Shown here one piece after another: positions 11,542 through 23,542 of a DNA stretch of 64,000 bases (within the stretch, counting starts at the first letter, position 1; each line of letters begins with the position of its first letter). Origin of the DNA: Garcia nutans (lineage: Eukaryota > Streptophyta > Magnoliopsida > Malpighiales > Euphorbiaceae); contig CANTUV010000033.1 of the NCBI GenBank assembly GCA_947685225.1, positions 52,429,001 to 52,493,000 on the forward strand, written 5' to 3'. The notes below the pieces were generated by a model that saw only the letters and a program-made list of their open reading frames with translations, had not been told where the DNA came from and searched no databases. The position numbers and the translations under genes were made by a program.

Positions 11542-14500
11542 TTAAAACAAGCTGAAACCATCATAATCCAAATTCTGAATGTTGTGCACCAAGCTAGATG
11601 TCTTTGCCCAGCTTTGAACAGAAGCAGCAGCACTTTTAAGGTGAGAACAGTTCTGGGAATCAAAACTTAAAGAATAAGTTGAATTTTCTGTTGCTTCTGC
11701 TATCCAGAGATGATTTATTTGATCCTTTGCTTTCTTGATGAGATTAAAGAAGCCAACCTGCAAAGATCACACATGGAGGCTCAGCAGAGAATACAAACTA
11801 AAAAAATTTCCAACAGAAAAGGCAAGTGTGTATTGGGAGAATCAAACATATTCACAAATGCAACCAAAACTTCAAATAAACATGAAAGCAATAATCATAT
11901 TGAGTGGATGCCTGTCCTTAGACAACTTCTCAGAAACATGTTATTGACTTCATTTTGACAACTTAGAAATCTAATGATAAATGTATATTCAACTGAGAAG
12001 CAGCAATTAGACAGAAGAAAGGGACTTGCATACATTTCAAAAATAATCCGCAAATTAGCAAGGATTTTTCTAAGAGTCGAGCTACTATGCTACTTAAGAA
12101 GTAGAATAGCAAGGCATGCAGAGCTAAAGTGAACTGGTTTGTCAACTATTGTGAGCAGATTGTCTACTGTCTAGGCTATAGGATTGTCTACTGTCAAGGC
12201 TATAGGGTCATGCAATGATTCAGTTAGAATAATGGTTTCTTTTATAGTCGTATCCAACCAAAGAATGTTTAATTCAAGGGAAAAGGGGCACCGAATAATT
12301 AACTCCCAGTATGATTATTGGAGATCGTCTGATTAAGCCAATTCCTTAGCCATAAGAATTCTAAGATCTCTTGCAGTTCCTCGACATGGTCAAAGAAGCA
12401 CGAATTGATTTGTCAGAAGATTTATCCATTGTCTCCTTTATATTTACGCAATTATTGTCTCATTTGGCAATTATTACTGAACTCTCATGTTGCTTTCACA
12501 AAAAGGAACTAAATGCACTCACTGCAGATCCTGCAAGGTTGGAGTTGATAGGGGTGAATGAATCATCATCTACATATGGTGAGCAGAAACTGATGGCAAG
12601 TAAAGAATTTGATAATTCTTCTGAAGTAGAAATGGAGCTATCAGTAACAAACACCCACTGTTTCTTCCACTGGGCAGTAGTATAAACCTCTCCCACATGC
12701 ACAACATGGGCAGCAGTATCAAATTCACTGCATGACCAAAAGCAAATATAAGACTAATAACAATAAGCTCACAAGTTCTTAAATTCTTCACAATTCCAAA
12801 ATAAGAAAATTGAGGTATGAATAAAAAATGGTTGTGTTGTATGATTCACCTGGAAAGAGGAACTTCACCCAAATTTGATAATAATACTGATACTCGAGGA
12901 CTGAAGAAGGGCCTATAAAAGGTTAACAATTAGCAAGATTCAAATTGTTGTGGTAAGAGATAAAAGTAAATGGACTTACTGAAAGTGTTTGATTGATAAC
13001 GGTGACAAGGGTTCCCATTTGGTCGCAGATCCCCTTGCTTGCATGTAAAGTGTATTCGAGTCAGAGTTTACTGGCAACAATCCTTCAACGGCATAGGCAA
13101 GTCCCTCAACTAACTCACACCGCTGTTACAATGGCAAGTGAATTCAATAGTATACTTGAGAATAAACCTTTTCACATGATTAATAGACCGGTATAGAACA
13201 TAAAAGAAGCAGAGAAAAACCCAAAAAGATTATAGCATAGTTTTCAGCTAGATAAGCATGCTACCTCACAAACAGTGTGTGAGAGAGAGATCAAGGTATA
13301 AAAAGAAATAAGGGCAGAACTACACACTTGGATTCACCTGCTTCTCTGTTGGATTCCAGATTGTCACCAGGCCTTCTCTTGCAACGACCTTTCCTCGATG
13401 ACCAGTTAGCCCAACCACTCTAACCCTCATGAATGGGGTAACTTCTCTCTCCCCTATGCCAGCTTCTTGCAAAGCTTTCTTAATTGCTTTCTCCATGTCC
13501 AACTGCTTTATTGCCTAAGATCAGATCTCTTGCGGTTAATCACCCACTACATAGATCAATGCTTGAGGTAAAGAATATGAAACGTGAAACGCACCTCTAG
13601 TTTTGCTTGGTAAGAGGCAAATGAAGTTAGTTGCTCTGGACTCATCTCCGCCATTATAACTTCAGGTTCTGCCGCTGTCTCAAGAATCTTCAAGAGTTTA
13701 GCTCCTTCACTATCACTGTCATTATAGACATGGGATCCTTTCATCCCTCTTTGGTACTCAGCAACGATGCCTTCCACGATAGAAGACTGCCTACAAGTCC
13801 AAAAATGAATGAGTATGGAAGGTATTAAGTATTCTAGGATTATGAAGTACGTGGATGCAAGTATATATACCCACCCACATAAAAAAATAGACACCAGTAC
13901 ATTAATGCATATAAGAGAAGCTTGCTTTTGCTGTTATTTGTTTGTTAATCCATAGCTATTTGGTGAAAATTTTGAACTTAACTCGATTTAACCTTCTTTG
14001 GTTGAATAGTCAAACACCCAATATGATACCGGATTGCTAAAGAATACAAAATCTTTTATCTAAGCTAACCATGCATGAAATTTCATCATCTATAGGTGCT
14101 TTCGCTTAATTTCATCTCATTCCTTTTACAAGTGTTATTTATCCTCAACACCGAAGGGTCCCTCCTATGCTTATTCCATTGATAAGTTGTCAGCTACGCA
14201 ACTGTGTACAACTCAGAATGACATGACGTAGGAAACAAATGCCGGTAAGAAACCCTTGCTATTCCATGAAATCAAGAGTCTTGATTTAGCCTATGAAGAT
14301 GATGTTTCAAACTGGCAGGCGCACAATGGCACCATGCCATAATAGAACACGTGAAACAGAAAGAATAGTCAAACCTTAAGGAGAGAATTACACACTGGAG
14401 AAAGAGGATATTAGGACTAATCATGATTTTATCCCCTTAAAAAAAAGGGGTTCTGTGTAATAGCAGAGAAGCTAATTACAGTTGGCCTATTCAATAGAAG

Positions 14501-17500
14501 AGTAGTCACCTCTGGTTGTGCAATTGCATTGTTTGAGCCTCCATTCTCTCTGATCTCACAATAGATCCACCACCACTTAATCTACACAGAGAACATAAAA
14601 ACCTTTTATTAAATTGAACATAAAAAATACATCACAAAAATACATTAATGGAAAACAGCGTTAGCTTTAGATTACTTCTCCTTATATAGAACAGGGTATA
14701 TTCGTGTGACTCCAACCAATGTCTGGGGTACAGGACCCCCATTACTTTTGATGCACCTAAATGCCAAAGGAGGGCCACCACCCCTGCCTGTAGAAAGAAA
14801 TCAAAGACCATGAGTAAGGAGACAAGCAAGCAGATAACGTACAAATATGACGCATTGTTTAAGACTTTTGTTGACTGAAAAAGTTACTAATTCCCACAAT
14901 GCTTACAAAATCCAAGTCGATCAGCCCAGTGAGCTCTGTAGGTTCCATTAATATGCAACAACAAACTAACTGTCCTTGAGGCCTGGAATTTAAGCCAAAA
15001 GCTAAGAAGTCTCAGTCATTAAAGAAAGCAAAAATCCAAATGACTTAACTTCATCCATACACCTAAACTCACAAGAACTTCAAGGGGTGAAACTGGGCCA
15101 GCCCAGCCACATAATCCTGCTCCCCATATCTTCGAACAAAAAAGTTAAACAGTAAGCAACAGGCACTTTGTCCAAATTGTTCCCCAATTATTAAACAGAA
15201 ATTGAAAAATGCAGAAGCAAACATCTCACTCGAATTTTCTGCCCCACAAATAGTTTTCCTGCAGCAAGTTGCTTAGATAGTGGTATATCTAAAAGAGCAT
15301 CTAGTGAATACCTGGTAGCCAAAAAATGGATCAGACTCATGAGAAAACCGAAGAAGCAATAAGAATTACCTTTGGCATTTTCTTACCACCCATCAGTTAG
15401 TTCTATTCTTGCAGCATTCCTACATTCTCCCCCATTCGATGCCAGAGTCTCAACATTTGGTTCACGACTGATGTGTTTAGCTGAAATGCATAGAACCAAC
15501 ATTGAAGAAGGCGGTGCATCTCCTTCCAGAATTCTCTTAATCGAAGATCGGTGTCCATGATTCACTTCTCTTTCATATCTATGAGATGAATCATATATCA
15601 TCATCATCGTTTTCTTTGAAACTCAACGTAAGCATATGCCTCAATATAACTCATATACCTATACTTCAGTTCCTCAAGCACATTGGAAACCGTCAAAAAC
15701 CTTTTGGCAGATTTCATGGGATAATGTGTCTCATAGCATGCAAGTTTCCAAACTATCCACTTGTAGTGATTTTTAACCCACCTTGACAGATAAATGGTAA
15801 CATAAAAAAGGTTATTAAGTTATTAAATAATAGAAGTAAAGAAACAACTATTATGCAACACGTATACATAAAAGCACCAGTTAAATAGTTTACTAACGCA
15901 CCCACGAACCATCAAATGAAATTGGACTTATAGACATTTAACATACAGTCAACAGTTCCAAGCTTAGCTCTAATATCAGAGTTGCATAAATAGAGCAACC
16001 GTATGCTCGTCGGGGATGCAATCAACACTGAGCCAACAATTCAACATTATTCCAATATCCACATAACGTTCTTGAAAGCAAAAACTGACAACTTCACGCA
16101 TTTAATAAAGCACGTGCGTAAAGAAGAAAATTGACGGTGGAAAAATTACTCTTTGGAAATATATTGTACAGAAGCTCCTGATTCAACCAGCTTATTGTAA
16201 AACGCTTCTGCTCCAATGCAGTTCTGGCCAGATTCATCAATAAATGTATTCTCCTCTGCGGCATCTGGGGTTATCCACTTTAATTGGTCGGTGGAGTGTT
16301 CCAACTACAAAGAAAAATTTCTCAGTGGTGGAGCAATACAAACCTGTGGAAGGCAAACATCAGCGATCAAGTTTACATACCATGCTTTTATCTGAGCAAG
16401 GCACTCCAAAATATTCCTTCATATAAATTCTTGGAACCTGAAAAGGATATTTAGTGGAAACCTTTCTTCTACAGATGGGATTTTCAGATGATGAAGTAGA
16501 TAAACCTGCTCAAAAAACAAACCGAGAAGCAAAAATTGATTATGTCTAGAAACAGAAAAGGGACAAAGAAAGGGTATGTTAGTTCAAAAGCTTTCAAGAA
16601 ATTACCTCTAATTGCATATGAGACATTCCTGCTCAAAGGCGTGGTAAATTTGGAACTGCGGGGCCTCTTGAATGAAGAAACAGAAGTTCCCCTTCCAAGT
16701 CTTCTTTTTTCATTATTAGCGTGTTTAATATTTGAGTAAGTTGTGCCCGGGGTATTTGAAATGTCAACCAATGGCCCGCGAGATGACCTTGCAAGTGGAT
16801 TGGTCCTTGAACCCATACCAATTGCCAAGGAGTTATCTTTTACAATATTCAGTTCACTACACCCGTTGCTCAAAGGCCTCCGTGCGGAAGATATAGTGCT
16901 ATCTAAGCCATGGAACTTTTCATCATCTACAGCATCGAATTTCTTGATCAGGCTAATTCCTGAAATAATATTTTCTGAATTGAAGGATGATGGAACTTGG
17001 TCTGAAGATAATCTGAGAGGGGATATGAAACTTTTTGAGATATGCTTGCTTTTTGCAGCTCCTGGATAAGTAAAAGCAGAGTGAAATTTTGTCTCCTTGG
17101 TGGATGAAGCATCATTAAATCTACTCTCTTTGAAATCTTTAAGGCATGGATCAACTGCATCATCCCCGTTTAAGAAAGTTCCCAAGTCTGGGTCACCAAG
17201 AAGACTCTTTGCACGTTCCAGTGCATCACTAGAAACAGACAAGGATCTTCCACCTGCAGTATGGAATTTGATCGGAGGTGGTTTGGCAATGGAATTGTGT
17301 AATTCAGATTGCAACAAGTTCGAATCAACCACATCCGATAACTTGCTTCCAATTGAACTAGTCTTAGATAATAAAGATGGGGTTGAAACTGACTCCATTG
17401 CACTATTGCTCATTCCCTTTTTCATCCTGAATCGTGATAAATCCCGCCACTCATTTTGTTCATCAACTTTAGATGATTTCCTTGGATGTTGAAAGCCTTG

Positions 17501-18439
17501 AAAACTGGAGACATTATTATTGTTTTCCAAGCCCAATAATGTCTTGGCTCTGACCAGACCAGCAGAAGATACATTAACTGATTTCCCGGATCCAGTACAG
17601 AAAAGGGTGTTGGTGAATCCATGTATATTATCTGTACCATGTGTTTCACCTGTCAAGTATAATTAACATGGATGGGATGAGAAACCGGCGGAATACATGA
17701 AGAGGTGAAACTGTTATCATTATCTAATATTCCCATTATCAGTATCAAAAAGTTGTCAGAGGAAAGCAAATCCAATTGGTTGGAACAAAAAAAATATGCA
17801 AATATAAGGCAAAATCTAGTTCTTCTATGTTCTATCCATACTCTGCCCTGCGTGCTTGGTAATAAACAAAGCATTCATTACATTAAGCTCAAAAGACCCA
17901 AATTTTGACAATAAATAGTTATTGGTAGAAATATCCAGAAATTATCGGAAGGCGTCAAATTGCTGGGGATTACGAACAAAATGTTGAAGAGGCCAAACAC
18001 CAATTAAGCGTGCCAAATTAAGACAAATGAAAAACAGGAAAGCACGCACCTGAGCCGATAGCCTCATTATCATCACCAAGTACAGATAAAGCTTTCGCAA
18101 TCGAAGATTGCTTCAATACAACCGACTTCCCTAATCCTGTACGAAACATCGGAGCTTGACCAGCTTCTTCGTTGCCGTTCTCTACAAGCTTCGAACATTC
18201 TACAAAAACAGATAAAAATACAAGTAAATTTGCATTTATATACACCGTATATATACATAAATATATGGCGACAGACCTTGAAGTAGAAGATCGCCCATGG
18301 AAGGAAGACGATGTGCCGTAGTTTGATATTGAATCGGAGAGCTGTTTGGTCCATCTGCGGGCTTGCTAGGGAGGATTCGGCCGGAGATCTCCCACCGGAA
18401 ATTATTACCGGCGTCGGAGAACATCTGCCACTTTGACAT
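11542..18439 (-). CDS. BRCA2: BRCA2 homologue (RAD51/DMC1 loader)
   Basis: Eighteen exons join in phase to 1,116 aa, near the Arabidopsis BRCA2 length: 18277-18439, 18050-18199, 16606-17649, 16381-16505, 16150-16304, 15659-15781, 15387-15578, 15230-15311, 15073-15129, 14907-14982, 14676-14787, 14510-14581, 13595-13790, 13338-13514, 12980-13122, 12850-12912, 12523-12727 and 11542-11757. The N-terminus (WQMFSDAG) is the plant BRCA2 start. Three BRC repeats bind RAD51/DMC1: FRTGLGKSVVLKQSSIAKA (near 73), FCTGSGKSVNVSSAGLVRA (near 121) and FHTAGGRSLSVSSDALERA (near 233). The helical domain begins around residue 495 and contains NHYKWIVWKLACYE. The OB folds that bind DSS1 and ssDNA follow (HINGTYRAHWADRLGF). 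The protein acts in nuclear homologous recombination and meiosis. No stop or shift interrupts the model. An E2F-like site lies just upstream. Confidence 0.95.
12158..12205. repeat. 24-bp tandem duplication in BRCA2 intron 17
   Basis: Two adjacent 24-base units (gattgtctactgtc-a/t-aggctatag) differ at one base. They lie inside the intron between the last two BRCA2 exons and do not touch splice sites. Confidence 0.85.
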
Positions 18440-18543
18440 TTTCCGGATATGGAATCAAACTAGGGCTTTCCTTTCAGATGCATAGGTAAAAGTGAGTTGT
18501 TTTTCTATTAATTATTGTTTTAAAAATATTGCGCAGTTCCATG

Positions 18544-18553
18544 GGGCGGGAAA
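18544..18553 (-). promoter_or_regulatory. E2F-like site upstream of BRCA2
   Basis: The minus strand reads TTTCCCGCCC, matching the E2F/DP consensus TTTSSCGC. It is about 105 bases upstream of the BRCA2 ATG. E2F control fits S-phase expression of homologous recombination genes; binding here is inferred. Confidence 0.55.
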
Positions 18554-18899
18554 GTTAAATATGGCGGTAGAGGCGAATTGATTAGAATTTAGAAGCGACG
18601 GGCTTTATCTGTGGGCTCTAAGAATTGCTTGAGCTAAGTGGAAACTGATTAAGGCTGTCACAAGTGAACTCAACCAAGTCAAGCCCAAATTATTGGCCTT
18701 TTTCTTTCGACGGAAATTTTGGAACTTGTCATTAAAGATGGTAATTAATAAAATTTCTATTTAAATGTTAATTAAAAATATTACCCAATTATGTAAGTTG
18801 AGGTGATTTATATTACATAAAAATATATTATATTATTTTTAATTAACTTAAATATTTCTGTAAGTATCAAAATAATTAATTTTGTTGTAAAATATTTTT

Positions 18900-19905
18900 T
18901 TATTTCATTTGAAATATTATTTATTATAAGCAATGTATGAGGTGTGCATCATGTATACATATAGGCTAAGCGATTAAAAAAATTATATTTGTGTTCATTA
19001 TTTAAAAAATCAATAAATAAAACAAATAATATCATAACCTCGTGTATTTTTTTTTTCATCGACCCTCAAAAATTTATTAATGCTCATTATTACAGTTCAT
19101 ATTTTACATTTATAATCTATCAACTTTACATTAGTAACACATTTACCATTAGAACCATTGATGCCAGGTATTGTTAATTGACATGGCATTTGATGTGATA
19201 TTGATGTCAGCATATTGTATGAGCACGCATGTTAACATTGCATAATATCGTCATATTATGTCATGTCATAAAAAATATTGAATGTTTATCGTATAAGATA
19301 ACTATTTTAACAAAAATTGAGATATAGTTCAAATAAGATATAGTTCAAATGGTTAAACTTATAGTTTATAAAATAAGAGGTCAAGGGTTTGAATTTTATA
19401 GCAGCTACAATTCAAGATAAGTTTTAAAGGTGATGGCGTGACATGATAATGTGACACCACATCATTACTTATGCTGATGCATAGTTCAATATTTTTAAAG
19501 TCTATCATGGCATGTTGATATTATGCCAATTGCCACGTTAGTATGTGTGCTGATATATCATATGCTAGTATGTGTGTTGATATATCGTATGCTGACATTG
19601 ATGCTACATCAACTAAAAATGCCATATTATTCATCGTTAACACTCTAGCTATAAAGGGATTATCAATGTAAAGTTGAGGAATTATGAATGCAAAAAAAAT
19701 ACAAACTATAAAAACAATAACGAGCATTTATAATTTATTGACGAATCACGAGTGAAAATTATTTGCATAAACTCAATAGCATAATTAACATAAAAAATTT
19801 AAAGAAAGTTGAATAAATTTATTTAAAAAAATCAAATTTGGTAAAATTTATAGGCAGTGCATATATTTTCTGAGAAGTAAATAATATTATATTTTTCTTA
19901 AAAAA
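18900..19905. mobile_element. Long inverted-repeat (foldback/MULE-like) element
   Basis: The stretch about 18.91-19.19 kb and the reverse complement of about 19.60-19.90 kb align over some 200-280 bases with scattered differences. Shared blocks include ctcgtg, atgctc-attatt, tcaactttacatt, atggcattt and gatgtcagca. The loop between the arms is about 400 bases, non-coding, with short internal direct repeats (tatgctagtatgtgtg and tgttgatatatc types). This is the form of a non-autonomous foldback or Mutator-like element. No transposase or clear target duplication was found, so the ends are approximate. Confidence 0.6.
19326..19402 (+). repeat. tRNA-like (SINE-derived) module inside the inverted-repeat element
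   Basis: A segment reads tagttcaaatggttaa, then about 40 bases later ggtcaagggtttgaattt. This spacing and wording resemble the degenerate A- and B-boxes of tRNA-derived SINEs. The first box is partly duplicated (two copies of agatatagttcaaat). It is too degraded to name a family. Confidence 0.35.
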
Positions 19906-20237
19906 AGGGGTTAAGGGGTGGAATAAAATTTATGACTATATATATATATATATACATAAATTTTAAATAAATAACTATAGTTGTCATTTTTAAAAAGGTT
20001 CTTGAATAAACTCAAGTAAGACAAATATTCAGAAAGCGTATAAAATATCAACCATGACATACTTTGATATCTTATTTAATAGTCTAATAGCATTAAATTG
20101 CATACCACACCTCAAGCAACACACTGCTTACTTAAAATCTTAACCTTCAATAGTACTCGATCATGTATATTTTTTTTTTCCATATGATAGTTGTTGAAAA
20201 GATGAAAGTAGATATTAGATTGCTAGGTTATATACAT

Positions 20238-20268
<31 letters not shown>

Positions 20269-21479
20269 TATTTATAATAGTTTCATTATGGAAGAATTAA
20301 TGGGAAAGAGCGAAGTCCACAATGACAATAAAATCACTACTTTGGTACCTTCCACTTAATTCCTAAACTTCTCAAGTAGTATTATTTAATTAACAAAACG
20401 AGATTACGTAGCTTGAAGGTTAAGTTAAAATATTTATGTTCGGACATACTTTTGCATGTATCTACAAATATTTCGGGACTTGTGTTCAGCTAAATTCCGC
20501 TCTCTTGTCTAATTGAGTTCATTTGAACAAATCTATTTGATAATATAAAATGTGGAGATATTATTATTGGATTTGTTGTATATACATCCGGTCAATTAAA
20601 TTATATATATTTTTTAATAATTTTTTATTATTTTGGTGTATATACACTTAGTATATGTAATAATTTTCCTGAAATTCGATTGCATTGACATCTAGAATAA
20701 TAAATATATGATTTAGTGCACTCCGGTAATTTTTAAGGCTGAATTTCAATCAAGTGAGATTAATTAAAATATGTAGAATAATCTAATTAATTAATAGTAA
20801 CATTAAAAATCAAATCTGAAATGGCTTATATATTATGAATATTTTCAATTATGAATTTGTTTACCGAGCAAGGCCATATTTATTAACAAAGACATTGATA
20901 AACGATAAAAATATTTAATCTTGCTGGGTTCAAGGTAGGGAAAATCCATCTAAGAATCACTTACTCATGGATTTTATTATAGCCAAAGGACAAATATGCA
21001 TTTAGTTAAGTCTAAAACTTATTCAGTAAGATATTAGAAATTGATCTTATTAAATATTAGATAGATCTTAATATTCGTTTTCAAAAAGTTGATATTATTA
21101 GGACTCAAGGATTGAATGTCGCTTAGTCCTCTATTGTTGTTATTATTATTATATTGCAGGTCCACATTCATACCAAAAAGATATAATCTAATATTTAATA
21201 AATTAGTTCCCATCAACACTTATAGTTGAATTTTGTAAATCATGCTGGTTATTGGGCAATGTATGTTTTTTTTCACGAGTAAGTTGTCTCATGCTTAACC
21301 AAAATCTGACCTACCGCATAAAGACGAGGCGGCACCCCCTCCCCCCCCCCCCCCCCCCTCAATATTTTTGTTGTTGTTGTTTTTTTTTTTTAAATATTAT
21401 ACAAAATATATATATAGTCCCCCTCAAACCCTCTTTTTCTATGCACAAATAATCATGATTAAACTTGCATTAAATTCTA
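19906..21479. other. AT-rich intergenic DNA before the copia element
   Basis: No gene recognised. It contains a poly-C tract of about 19 bases near 21340-21358 and a poly-T tract shortly after, about 120 bases from the retrotransposon insertion site. Confidence 0.7.
20228..20272. repeat. TA-rich microsatellite
   Basis: Alternating tatatacatatacata followed by a pure (TA)n tract. Simple sequence only. Confidence 0.9.
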
Positions 21480-21830
21480 TTAGCCTATGGAGCAATAAGG
21501 TTGAGGCTACCCCCTTGGAGTAATAAGGTTGACTTACAAGACTTAAGCCAGGAGAGATAAGATTAGTTATAATCTGCTATAAATCTGCAATTTCTGCTAT
21601 AAATCTGCAATTTATTATTGGTTTGAATTAGTCTGGTTGTGAGAGCTTTAAGAGTGATAGTTCTGTTTATTTAAGATAGTCTAAGATTGTTTTTCCATTA
21701 TTTTCGTAATATTGTTTAGCATGTTGTCCTATTTAAGGATACGGCTGCTAGACTATTTTTTAAAAGAAAACAGAGCATTAAAATAATATAAGCTTGCAAT
21801 TCTTTTCTCTTCCGCATCTTAATTTCTTCT
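21480..21830 (+). repeat. 5' LTR of the Ty1/copia element
   Basis: 351 bases, nearly identical to 26362-26714. It is bounded on the left by AATTC (21475-21479), the target duplication, and on the right by the primer binding site. It holds a 19-20 base internal tandem repeat with ctataaat, a likely TATA region. Its ends read TATTAG...TTCTTCT rather than the usual TG...CA. Confidence 0.93.
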
Positions 21831-21842
21831 TGGTATCAGAGC
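21831..21842 (+). other. Primer binding site of the copia element
   Basis: TGGTATCAGAGC directly after the 5' LTR is the standard plant copia site, complementary to the 3' end of initiator-Met tRNA. Confidence 0.9.
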
Positions 21843-21867
21843 GGGTTAATTTCCCAAAATCCTTCCA

Positions 21868-23533
21868 ATGGCTTCTATTTCTCTTAATGTAGCAAATTTT
21901 GTTACCCTAAAACTCAAACAAACAAACTATCCCTTATGGAGAGAGCAGATACTAAGCTTAGCTGAAAGCCAGGAATTGTCAGATCATCTCGTTAAAGAAT
22001 TCCCAGAGGCTCAGAAGTTTGCTGCTCCTCCCACACCAATTCCTGAAGGCTATCAACCACAGCTTTCAAACGATTTCAAAACATGGCAAAAGTCTGATCG
22101 CATACTTCGCGGATGGATCTGTGGAACCCTAAGTGAAGATTCGCTCGGACTTGTCATAGGCCTAGAAACAGCCTTTGCCATATGGGAGGCCTTGAAGGAT
22201 GCGTATGCCCAAGACTCTCAAGAGAGGATATTCACTTTACGGCAGCAGTTAACTTATTTTTCGCAAAGATGAAAATAAGTCTATAATTGAGCACTTGCGA
22301 CTCTTCAAAGAAGTTTGCGATAGCCTTGCCGCAGTAGGCAAAACGGTACCGGACAACGAAAAGGTCTTCTGTCTTCTCACAAGTCTGGGACCTCAATATG
22401 AAACGTTCACCACCACAATGCTCAAACCTCCATGTCCAACCTACAACGAACTGGTCTCTCAGCTGAAGAACCTAGATCAGCGGCGGAACTAGTTCTCAAG
22501 TCAATCGAATTCAACTCTGGATCAACTCTCCTCTCATGTTGCATTTTTTGGGAATCAACAAAAACAGTCGGGTTCTGGTTCAAATTGACGCACGGGTTTT
22601 AACTCTCAAGGCCGAGGTTTTCAAGCGCAACAGCAGAGGAATCAGAATCAATCGAAAGGAGCTACAAATTTTCAACGCCGACCACCACCACCTGGTCAGC
22701 GTCGCATGACAGCAGAGGAACTGGAGATGTATAAAGATGAGGTATGCTAGATTTGTGAGAAACCTGATCACATCGCAAAGATTTGCTGGTGGATTCCTAA
22801 GGCGCCACAAGAGTCTGCTCTAGCTACTCTGACTCTGGATAATGGGGTCATAGATACATATTGGGTTGTCGATTCAGGAGCCTCGCATCATATGACAGGT
22901 AACAAATTTATGTTATAAACTATGAAAAATTACTGTGGTATGGATTCAATTGCTATTGGCGATGGTTCTTCGTTGGCTATAAACGGAATTGGTAATACTC
23001 TCATTAAACAGAAAAATAATTTACCTGTGTCAGATGTTTTGCTAGTTCCTGAATTAAAACAAAACTTGTTGTCTGTGAGTCAGTTAACAGATGAATATCT
23101 TGTTAATTGTGAATTTACTAATGTGGTTGTTAATGTGAAGGACCGGAAAACGGGACAGGTACTTCTCACAGGATCAAAGAAACATAATTTGTATAGGTTG
23201 TCCAATACACCTGAAGCCTATTTTTCCAACCGATTTAGAGTGGGTACTGCAGTAACATGGCACCAAAGGCTGGGTCATCCTCAAGCTTCTGTTGTTTCTG
23301 TTTTAAGCAATAAACATTTGATAGATGTTAGAGGTTCTTTGCAATTCAATAATTTATGTGATAGTTGTCAACTAGGGAAACTAAATAAATTTCCTTTTAG
23401 TTCGTCTGTTCACTCTAGTTCTACTGCTTTTGAGAGAATTTCTTGTGATTTGTGGGGCCCTGCGCCTGTGTTGTCAATTGGAAAATTCAGATTTTATGCA
23501 TGTCTAGTTGATGATTTTACCAAATATTGTTAA
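21868..23533 (+). pseudogene. copia gag, protease and pre-integrase region, broken
   Basis: The gag N-terminus (21868-22272) is a UBN2-type copia gag. It is cut by a one-base shift before TGA 22270. The rest continues in one frame with stops at 22490 (TAG), 22586 (TGA), 22748 (TAG, inside the C-x2-C-x4-H-x4-C zinc knuckle), 22916 (TAA) and 23531 (TAA). The protease active site DSGAS is visible at about 22870-22890. The GAG-pre-integrase H-H-C-C region (WHQRLGH ... CDSCQLGK) lies at about 23259-23388. I describe the breaks only; they show that this copy depends on other elements in trans. Confidence 0.9.
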
Positions 23534-23542
23534 ATTATTCCA

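Noticed and set aside
16536..17492. Plus-strand ORFs of 67-131 codons opposite BRCA2 exon 3
   Set aside because: Antisense shadows of a long BRCA2 exon; no independent coding signal.
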